The notes beneath the pieces are model-generated. The model had not been told where the DNA came from. It did no database searches and was given only the letters and a program-made list of their open reading frames with translations. A stretch of DNA of 64,000 nt from Hyphodiscus hymeniophilus (taxonomy: Eukaryota > Ascomycota > Leotiomycetes > Helotiales > Hyphodiscaceae). The position numbers were made by a program, and so were the translations under genes. Within the stretch, counting starts at the first letter, position 1. Each line of letters begins with the position of its first letter. The stretch is taken from the NCBI GenBank assembly GCA_016508695.1, contig VNKQ01000007.1:992001-1056000 (forward strand), in the 5' to 3' direction. Below, in pieces: positions 55,011 to 64,000 of the stretch.

Positions 55011-56594
55011 TGTGTCGATTGGCTCAGCTCCGTGGGTATCAGAAGGTGTGCGGAGCCAGCTGTGGATGAGTCGTCTCTAATCTGAAGCTGCCTGGCCTCT
55101 TCGAGCTCCACGAGGAGCTCTTATCGAGAAGACGCCTCGCGCTACTGTAGTCATGCCGTACATAGGGCTCGCTTAACGCTATTTCCTCCCCTTTTTAACT
55201 CACTTCTTCTTTCATCTAAATGATCACTGGTCAAGCTTCAGCTATTCGAGTAACATTGTATTCATGCAGCAATGTAGTTACTACACCGGAGAAACTCAAC
55301 ATGCTGCCGCTGATCCGCAAGTGACGCACGCTCTCCCATTTGCTGAAAGTTTTGAACCAAGAGAGGATATGACTTGGATTTCCAAGTATATTCATCTAAT
55401 GTCAATGATTGAGATACTACACACGCCAGTGTCACATGGTTGCCTATCTCTAATGTATGCTATGTTACCTTCGTAGAGTGAGAGAGTACGTGAACGGACT
55501 CGCTCGTGATCTCGGGACATCTCCATGAGGACTTAGTCCCCTTGTGTTTATCGCCTCGAACGAAAACACTTACAGCAACACGGTCATGTAGCTTCTCCCG
55601 CCAATAGTCCCTTCATCTTTGTAACCTATCTCCAAATATCATCCTAATTCTCGGCGCTGGGTCCTCAATTGGGCAAGTTGAAGACGAAACCCTAAGACGT
55701 AAAAGCAGAAAGCCGCATTCCATATATCTCAGCAGCTACAAAAGCGGGTGTCTTGCCTATTACCATTGATTTGACCATTCCAAAGCGTCGTAGAAGCCTT
55801 TGCCAAATCACTGAAGAATGTGGACCTCCAAGTGTTGTCGTCTACATGAGCTCGGCCGAGATCTAAAATACAGCTGCAACGTCGGGTTCCCTCAAAACAT
55901 TGATGAAGCAATTCGCAACCGTCTATTTGGGAATCTTTGTGCAAAACCTCAATGTGAACCTTTTGGAGCGCATATCGGCTGAAGCCGTCAAAAACCTCGA
56001 AAGGTAGGTACTTGGAAGCGTCCGTACAGTACCAACCCACGATTGGTTTCAGCCCGTTACGTTGGATCTCAAACTCTATTGCACAGTAGGACCTCAGTCA
56101 CCAGCAGGTAAACAAGAGATTGATCAAGTACCATTTTATGCTCAGCACTATATCTACAGTGATACCATGTGACCCAAGTCAAGAAAATCCACCCCAGTCC
56201 TGCAAATAATAGCAACTGGGTCCAGCCTATCACACTTTTCCAAGCCCATCATCTGTTGCTAGTGAAGTAGGAGAGTGGAAAGCAGGAGACAGGAGTAAAG
56301 CCAAAACGCCAGACTGCCAGACCGAAACGGACTCGGACGCCAGACGATTGAAAGCGAAATGATAATGCAACAATAACTTCAGAACAAGAAAGAGAAACTC
56401 GTTGACCATGTATAATAATCAGTGTCTATCCCATCTCGGTAGAAAGCGTTCATGCGGTTGATTGTCCATGAGAAGTCGTCCTTCTATCGTAACTCCCATT
56501 CGTGTCCCATCCAAATAATGCGTGTGTGTTGTTGTATATCCAGGGATCAGTGAGCAAAGTGAGCAAGTGTTGTGTAGGTTTGCATTGGATATCA
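55011..56594. other. Intergenic, no gene assigned
   Basis: A 1.6-kb spacer on the 5' side of VMA13 and 3' side of cyclin B. A 103-residue minus-strand frame at 55729-56040 contains ELLHQCFEGTRRCS-like helical sequence but has no clear start or partner exons. I leave it unassigned. Confidence 0.45.
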
Positions 56595-58232
56595 TTATTG
56601 GGCGGCCTGATCAAGAGGAATGGAGACATCAACACCGAGGGTGGCAGCATTCTTCTTGGCCCATTGTCGGGTGAGAATCGAAGCTAGAATACATTAGTAG
56701 AGGATACACGACAGACATGTGATTGCTTACCCTTGAGGAACTTCTTGCTTGCGTACTTCTTGAAGAAAGCTTCATGAGTGACAGGTCGGGCGAGGTAATC
56801 AACCATGAGTTTGAAAACCGGCTCGATCTCATCCTCAGTATAACCAGCATAGTGGGCCAAGGTCGCGTCCTATATTGTGTTAGAAAGAGTAGACTTGAGC
56901 GTGAAACGTGGAATCTTACCCATTCTCCTCTCTCTAGGATCGCGCGGGCAAGGAACATAGAGGCAGCAGCGACATGACTGGGAAGGTAGTCCATGAAGCG
57001 GTGATCAAGAAGGCTGATCTCCAACAGATACTTGCCAAGGGTTCGGGTTTGGATATCATAGTTATCAGCCTTGGATATACGGCGAAGAAAGTTCATTGGG
57101 TTAGGATAGCTGAGGTCGTAGTCAAGGGCGGAGAGGACATATCGTTCAGCACTGAGGATCTCTTCTTCGGTGAAGCCATCATCGGCAACGTGACGAAAGT
57201 TGGCAACATGGGGAGACAAGACTTCTTCGTACTTAGAGGCGATGAACATAGCGGTGACACCAACGAGTTGGAGGCGGTCGAGTTGGACTACCTTGGTGGA
57301 CAGGAAGCGGTCGATGATGTTGACAGCGAGGAACAAAGTTTCGGGCAGGAGATGGAAGCGGGTGTGGACCTCAATCAACCAGTCGACGAGGATACCTCGC
57401 ATCTTCCACTCCAAATCATCCTGATGCTCCATATAGTTTGCATTGGGACGCGTCGCAACCTCCAACTTCTTCAAGTAATCGAAGATCTCAACAACGTATT
57501 CGGCAACCATCAAAGGGTCATCGATGTCTTCTCTATCCAAATCCTCAACACCCTCAGCAAATGCATCGGCAACAGACTCCTTGGGCTCGGGCTCATCGAA
57601 CACGATATTCTCCTTTGTCTCTTCAACCTTCTTGGTTCGCTTTTCCTCGATGTGGATCTTCTTTCTCGATGGCTCTTCATCCTCGACGGGTATCTCCTTG
57701 ACCGACAACGAGGTTGATGAGACTGAGCTAGTCTTTCTCTTGCCACCACCGATGAGTCCCGAGCCACTGCGCTTCGTCTCTGTCTTCTTGTTAAGGTCCT
57801 TAGCAACCAGAGCTGATCGAGTTGATCCGGTACGTGACAGGGCATTCTTTTGGACGCCGGTTGGTTGTGATGCCTTTGACACGAGACCCTTTCCTACAGC
57901 CTTCTTGCCCTCAGCTGCCTCTCCCTTTGTGACATTGCTAACATCTCCAAGAGCTGGACGCTTGCGAGCGGGTTGGCTGTTGACAACGGACTTCTTTGAT
58001 TGAAGAGGTTTCTTGGCAGGACCACTGGACACATCGTCGGTGAACGCAGCAGCTTTTGATCTTGTAAGACGTTGTGTACCGGCACCATTCTCATCGTTCT
58101 CGTTAGTAACCACCCGTCTGCTCGTCGCTCGTGCCTACAGTAACAAGTGTGAGCAGTTGTGGGTGTAAAGCATGGTGCGTCGTAGGGTAGGGCAAATTGG
58201 TTTTTCGGAGTTGAAGAACTTACAGGAGGCAT
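56595..58232 (-). CDS. G2/mitotic-specific cyclin B
   Basis: Exons 58232-58224, 58134-56923, 56869-56731 and 56683-56595 give 482 residues. The first coding exon is only nine bases (Met-Pro-Pro). A destruction box RPALGDVSN lies at residues 62-70, followed by basic and Ser-rich sequence. The cyclin box runs from DLEWKMRGILVDWLIEVHTRF through ETLFLAVNIIDRFLS and AMFIASKYEEVLSPHVANF. The C-terminal cyclin fold includes DYLPSHVAAASMFLARAIL and, on the third exon, LAHYAGYTEDEI. Cyclin B activates Cdk1 for mitotic entry and is destroyed by the APC/C through the D-box. The gene is divergent from the mitochondrial uL2 gene. Confidence 0.94.
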
Positions 58233-59159
58233 CTTGATTATCTGGTGTATTAAGGATTATGGTTGGGGATATTGGTGGAGAATTGGATGCTAAAATGTTG
58301 TGAGCAGGACGCGATATGAAAGTGTGAACACCGCGTTTGGGATGAAACAACGTTGAATACACGGACGCGACGCTGTGCTGTTGAGGAGCAGGAAGATTGT
58401 AATACATACAGGAGATCAAGCAGAGTCTGGGAAAACTCTAGTTGAGGTAATTGAACGAATATCGAGCTTCGTTGTCTTGAATACCAAGAGTGTTGATGGG
58501 CGTGAAGACACCTTCTCGACGCTCAAGAGTCGGAACAACGAAGGAACCCAATGCGTGCCCTCAGATGGTATTCGACCTGTTATTCTAATGCAAAATCGCA
58601 AACGAGGTGGAAGGTGTCGAGGGAGGATGTTGTTGTGGTTGAGGGTGGAGGAGGAAACGTGAACGACTTGAGAGGACGTTTGGAGGTGGAGGTGTATGGA
58701 TTTTTGGCTGGGTACGTAGCGCGAAAAGGTCCCGACACTGCCACGAGAAATGCTGCCTTAAATTGACGCGAGATTTTCCAAGTAAGGGGGAGGGAATGAA
58801 GAGCAGGACGATTTTCGTGTCGAACAAGAGGCTGGTGATCTTAATTTTAGGATTCGACGTCTCTAATGTCTCGTTCCGTGCAAATACAGAGCAATTCTCT
58901 TGGTGGGAGGAATCGACGTGAGTGCTTAGGAAGTGGGGCTTCTGTGTTTACGAAGGTCCTGGCAACCACCGCCACCAGGCAACGCTTGAGGTGTGGCTTT
59001 AACCAGCACCAGAATCTGTGTGGCTTGACACAGACTAACTAGAATCGACTTGAGCGCTTGGAATTTCTGGACGATCAACTGTAACATTCACCACTTCGAG
59101 CCACTCGTCCATGTCGAGGTCAGTTCGTCTTGAGAACAGATCAATTGGCCTCTAGAATC
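58233..59159. promoter_or_regulatory. Divergent promoter region cyclin B / RML2
   Basis: Over 900 bases between two divergent starts. Several short frames are present but unlike proteins. No specific site is assigned. Confidence 0.4.
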
Positions 59160-60432
59160 ATGTTACAGCCACGGTTGCTGCTACGGCAGTCTTCTAAAAG
59201 CTACAGACTGCCCATCCGACAACACCTCCCCAGAACATATGCGACTGCAGTAGTCGAACCCATCAATGTCCGGCCTCCACCCTCTACGGCAGCGGCTACC
59301 TCTGGCTTTGCACCTCCACCTGAAGTTGAAGTAGCCAGCGGTCAGTTTGCATTAAGAACATACAAGCCCCGAACACCTGGTGTCCGGCATCTCAGAAGAC
59401 CCATAAACGACCATCTCTGGAAAGGCCGGCCATTTCTGCCTTTGACATTCCGAAAGAAGGGCCATGGAAAGGGAGGAAGGAACAATAGCGGCAGAGTCAC
59501 AATCAGACATCGAGGAGGTGGCCACAAGAGAAGAATTCGGACAGTGGACTTTGATCGAATGATACCTGGGAAACACACTGTTGAGCGCATTGAGCATGAT
59601 CCAGGACGTACTGCTCATATAGCACTGCTGAACGAAGAAGCTACTGGAAAGAAGAGCTATATCGTGGCAGCAGAGGGTATGAGAGCAGGGGATGTAGTCC
59701 AGAGCTACAGAGCTGGAGTTCCAAAAGACTTGTTGGAGAGTATGGGGGGTTTTATCGATCCTGGTGTGTTGGCAGCAAAGACAGCCTGGCGAGGTAACTG
59801 CTTGCCGATGCATATGATTCCCGTGGGAACGATGATCTTCAACGTGGGCTCAACAAAAGGAAGAGGTGCTGTATTCTGTCGCAGTGCAGGAACACACGCA
59901 ATAGTCATATCCAAGGACGATGAATCATCCAAAGGCAGTAGTGGCTCCCAAAGATACGTCACGGTCCGAATGCAAAGCGGCGAGGTTCGAAAAGTCAGTC
60001 GGGATGCATGTGCTACCATCGGTATCGCCAGCAATCCCAATTACCACCATACACAACTTGGCAAGGCTGGACGAAAGAGATGGCTGAATATTCGTCCTAC
60101 AGTCAGAGGTTTGGCTATGAATGCTGGTCAGTCCTTCTTGTCCAAGCCTAAGCTCAAAGCTACCAAGACTAAGTTCAAAAATACTAACACTGTGTAGCTG
60201 ATCATCCTCATGGTGGTGGAAGAGGAAAGTCGAAGGGTAATGTGCATCCTGTCAGCCCATGGGGTCTGCCTGTAAGTCATCCCAAGAGCCCCTCTGGAAG
60301 ATCAATATCACTGACCTCTATTTTTCTCTCTAGGCCAAAGGAGGATATAAGACCCGAAAAGTTCGGAAACCAAACAAGTGGGTGGTGACTGAGCGCGTGC
60401 GGAATCAAGGAAAGCGGAGATCCAAGAAGTAG
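59160..60432 (+). CDS. RML2: Mitochondrial large-subunit ribosomal protein uL2m
   Basis: Exons 59160-60126, 60198-60271 and 60334-60432 give 379 residues. A basic presequence (MLQPRLLLRQSSKSYRLPIR) and a Pro-rich stretch precede the uL2 fold: GRVTIRHRGGGHKRRIRTVDF, NCLPMHMIPVGTMIFNV, KVSRDACATIGIASNPNY and the signature NAADHPHGGGRGKSKGN across intron 1. The C-terminus is basic (KTRKVRKPNKWVVTERVR). uL2m is near the peptidyl-transferase centre of the mitoribosome. An ATG at 59111 opens a short frame that stops at the 59153 region and is not part of this CDS. Confidence 0.95.
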
Positions 60433-61883
60433 AGCTACAGAACGAGTAGCCAAGCTTTCAGGCCTATTCTTACTCGCTCCTCGCAGTTGGCGTATTGCTG
60501 CAGCAGGGCCACGTACAATTGTATAAATTAGAAATGTCAGGACAAATACCAAAACATCCTGATGCTTCATCCCTCCTAAGAGACTAAGTACCACTACTCA
60601 CAGGCACGGAGATCTCATGCCGAACTTCAGCCTCAACTATTTCACTTAATGGGAACTCAATTGCTAGAGCGCAAAGATGCTTGATCTCATGCGTCGAAGC
60701 AACCCAACGGCCTCGAATGGCTACTCATAGGATGAATCACACGTCGGGTCATCCTTCCAAGATCTCATAGATCCGCCCCCATCGGCGCTGCAACTGGAGG
60801 AAAGCTAATAGCCAGCCAGAGCCCAGTGGCCATCTGATATTGAGGACTAGTTGCTAGTATCAAAGCAGTAGCTTTTCCTACCTCCACTTTTGCTTTTACT
60901 TGGATTTTTTCATCTCACGCCAGGCAACAGGTTGTCAGTAGTGCTACTATATATCTCCAAGGTATTGGACATCAACGAACCGAGGCCTATTGACGATCCC
61001 GATAAATTACACATAGGATCCCGTCCCGTGAGACTACAGCATAGATACAGAGAGTCTCCCTCTTGCCAGGAAGCCATGCGCAGCATCGGGACCAAGCATG
61101 ATGTTCCTTTTCCTCCAACACCCAAAAATTCCGCTTTTCAAAGACGGCGACTGGCCAAACAGCGTCGATAGTGGGACGTGATTCGATGAAGAGAATCACA
61201 AGGCTCCAGTACAAAATCGCAGACCAAACAAGTCGCTTTCACTTTCCGCTCACCTTATCAAGCTGTGGTAATCCGCAACACTCTCCGAGTAAACTTCACA
61301 GGGAATTCCCTGGTGCTGCTTCATAGTATCATTCACTCCGATCTCCCAAAAATAACGCTGTAACAGACGGGTACGAAATCGAGGACAAGGATCGAGGGGT
61401 GCCGCTACCTCAATGCGTGGAACTCTTCGTGGACTCGCGAAATGCTTCTCAATTCGTACAGAACTGTGGCTTTTGGGCTGACCGTTGAAGGCACGTTCCA
61501 CAACGATCTGGCAGCTCTAATATTGAAAATGGAACGCCTGTTGGGGGATTAATGTATATCCCATCTAAATTAAAGGTTTGACGGTTTCAATGTGCGGATT
61601 TTGATGAGCGGAAATAGCATCATTATTCTCCATCCCATGCACTACATGCCTGTGTACGAACTCGATATGTATGAGTCCTTAATAGACATGAGTAGAACTC
61701 CTTCCCTATTGGTTTTACATCGATGAAGAAACGCCGACAAAGCCAATGGTATCGTACTCCAGGAGTAGCTTTATCCATATCCTATCCCAAACCCATATCC
61801 GATCTTGATCCAACGCCGCATGTCGTTACCAAAAGCAAACGATCCTGGTCCTATTGCAAACATAAATTGAGTGAAGATTTTCT
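60433..61883. other. Convergent 3' region, no gene seen
   Basis: About 1.45 kb between convergent stops. Open frames are short and unlike proteins. No repeat structure stood out. Confidence 0.45.
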
Positions 61884-64000
61884 TTAGTTTCCTTCGTCCC
61901 ATCCACCAAGATCCATCGCATCCATCGGTCCCAGACCCATTAGCTGATTAAAGACCCCCTGCCCAACAGGTGTCAATCCCGTTGTCCCACCTGACATTTC
62001 CCACCCTGGAGGAACCTGGAACTCCCTCCCGGGCGTGTCCGGCATCGTGAAAGCGTTATTATCAGGCGTCATACCCGTCGAGGGAATAGTGCTGTAATCT
62101 GGCTGCCCTGAAAAGAATGCAGACATGGATCGCGAATCCGCAGCCACTGGCACGCGAGCATTATGTGAGGATGCAGGACTCGTCTCATAAGACGCACCGC
62201 CTGATCTCTGGCTATGCTTCAGATTTGCACGAGACTCAGAAGGCGTAGTTGAGTTTGGTGTTGGTCGATTCGAGTCCGAATTCCCTGTGTTTGGAGAGAA
62301 GCTGCTATCGTTCGCATTACTACTTTCGCTGTTGACATATCCGCCACCACTCAATTCACCAGTTCCATATGTGGCTGTAGGTATATTGCCAAGAGCAAGT
62401 CCTTGCAGTGTGCGGTGCACTTCTCCATTGTCCATATTCGTGTGGTCTGGAAGAGGAACCCAGTTTGGTTGATCACTAGAACCTGAAGTCGGATCCGACT
62501 CGCGACGAAGAGTGTTTGCACCATCCGCGTTGACCGTATTATTGTCATCCATTGGGTTTGGTCCATCATTTTTCAAGAGGAAGCTGCATTCTTGCCGATG
62601 AACGTTGCTGCGCGAAGCCCCACCCATCATTGGCATTTTCGCCGTGGACAAACCCAGCTATTTCGTTTAGCGATTGTTCTTCATCCAGACAGCTATGAGA
62701 TACTTACGTTATCGTCGCTGTACGCAAAGATGCCTTTGAATTTGGGGTTCCGCATGCCAAGTCCTTCTAGATCAACGTCGAGTTGAACCAAGAAGGACTC
62801 TGTCAGAGGGTTTTTCCTCTTCAAGGCGTTCATAGCCGAGAGAAGAAATCTCAGTGAATCTCCTGACTGGCTGTCATCTGGCCTGCTCTTCAAATATTGG
62901 ACGAAAACGCGTGCTGCAACGTATAGGCAGAAAGATATGAACGGATTCATCTGACATTGTTAGCAGGCGCAAACCCCGGGACTAGAGTACTTACTGAAGA
63001 CAAATCCATGTGGGAAATCATCCGCATGATGCTTGCAATTTCATTCGCGGCTGTGATACACCGCACTTTGCTCTCCGCACTGATTGAAGCTGGAAGGCGG
63101 TTCTTCTCAGCCTTGTAGATAGCAGCTTGGTGTAAGCAAATCGTCGAGGTGTGAATGTTCATATTAGTAAAGACGATATTGGCGTTAGATAGGCCATTCG
63201 GTAATTTGAGATGTGAGGGCATAGAAAGCGATGTATTGAGTAAGATATTGTCCATATTCCTGTGACGCTTCCAGAATTCGCCATTCAAGTCATTGTCACG
63301 GTCATCAGCATCAGGACGGTGCAAATGGATGAGGTTTCGTCCAAACAAACATGCCATCAATACAATTCCTCCAAAAGCAGAAAGCTTCGAGGCTCCAGAA
63401 GGACTCATGGACTCTGCAAGTGATAATGTCCTCTCGGGCTTGCTCATCTCGAAGGCTTCGTCCGAGCCGGGTAGGTCTGTAAGAATGTCCCTCTCATCAA
63501 TGGTCATCGGCCAACCAGTTCCAATACTGGCGTAACGGTCCTCGGCAAAAGCCATCCAGAAAGTCCTGCGTCTCTCTTCTCTCTCGGTCCAATCTCGAGG
63601 CGGAGGTAGACACTGCTTGACATCCAAACCTGCTCCATCTAGTCTGTGCAAACCCATCATCTGACATAGACGGATGGCAGAGCCGGTGCTCATCCAAGCT
63701 CTTGGGAAGTACATCATCTTGAACTCATAGGATGCTAGAAGAACATGTGCCTGTGCATGCGCGATCGATATCATGTGTTCCCCGTGTCCTTTCATATAGT
63801 CACCCTCCATGTACTTTCGAGCTCTTTGATAGAAATGGTCTTTGAGATCCATGAACTTCTCCGTAACAGATGCAGCAAGAGTCCACATAGCATATCGCAA
63901 CGCAACTGGAGGACGTTGGTTTGGCGCAAGATTCATGGCCGCGAGATATCGATATTTGTGCATCATTGGAACCGAAGGATGTATTTTGTCAAAGTAAATT
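61884..64000 (-). CDS. Fungal-specific transcription factor domain protein, 5' part outside window
   Basis: Exons from the window end to 62995, then 62950-62708 and 62657-61884. The visible part starts inside the fungal_trans domain (YFDKIHPSVPMMHKYRYLAAM). It continues through RAWMSTGSAIRLCQMMGLHRLD, EERRRTFWMAFAEDRYASIG, FGRNLIHLHRPDADDRDND and SFCLYVAARVFVQYLKSRPDDS. The last exon is a disordered Ser/Asn/Thr/Gly-rich tail with PGREFQVPPGWEMSGG near the end. A DNA-binding Zn2Cys6 cluster would lie in the missing N-terminal part, as in related proteins. Target genes are unknown. Introns of 44 and 50 bases keep the frame. Confidence 0.88.

Noticed and set aside
56974..57717. 247-residue plus-strand frame across cyclin B
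   Set aside because: It is antisense to a well-supported cyclin exon and has no recognisable domain.
60890..61171. 93-residue plus-strand frame in the last spacer
   Set aside because: It has no ATG start and no recognisable features.

Overview
The window looks like the nuclear genome of a filamentous ascomycete (Pezizomycotina). A Leotiomycete-type relative is possible, but that is a guess from overall gene content. The reasons are the many short introns of about 42 to 120 bases with GTAAGT-like donors, CTAAC/CTGAC-like branch sites and YAG acceptors; the fungus-specific families (Zn2Cys6 regulators, HeLo-domain protein, verprolin, Zap1-like zinc-finger factor, ATP10, RML2); and divergent or convergent gene pairs without operons. 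I assembled 30 protein-coding genes by joining exons across introns. For the spliced genes I checked that the summed exon length is divisible by three. I recognised no tRNA, rRNA, CRISPR array or intact transposon.

Layout. 1-13.5 kb: a patatin-like protein that has lost both catalytic residues, LEO1 (Paf1 complex), a MOB kinase activator, ERB1 (60S ribosome assembly), a Zn2Cys6 regulator and a HeLo-domain/degenerate-kinase protein. 14-24.3 kb: ERV29/SURF4 cargo receptor, verprolin, a mitochondrial membrane protein, a four-helix membrane protein, a CHORD-CS co-chaperone, a tiny glutaredoxin-like gene and a HpcH/HpaI aldolase. 24.3-27.1 kb is the largest gene-free stretch. 27-34 kb: gluconokinase, branched-chain ketoacid dehydrogenase E2, ATP10, GOS1 and RPL35.

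34-43 kb: a Zap1/ZafA-like C2H2 factor with a cysteine-rich segment, a small SVIP-like Cdc48-binding candidate, PRP5 and a mitochondrial HMG-box protein. 44-51 kb: a stand-alone adenylation-domain protein, a ferric-reductase-like protein and a PAP2 phosphatase. 51-64 kb: GCV1, VMA13, cyclin B, mitochondrial uL2 and the 3' part of a fungal-specific transcription factor that runs off the window end.

Most genes are housekeeping genes of RNA polymerase II elongation, ribosome assembly, splicing, secretion, mitochondrial metabolism and translation, and the cell cycle. The least ordinary items are the patatin pseudoenzyme, the MLKL-like HeLo/pseudokinase architecture, the SVIP-like protein whose VCP-interacting motif is split by an intron, the lone adenylation domain, and a 22-bp perfect palindrome between the zinc-finger gene and the SVIP-like gene.
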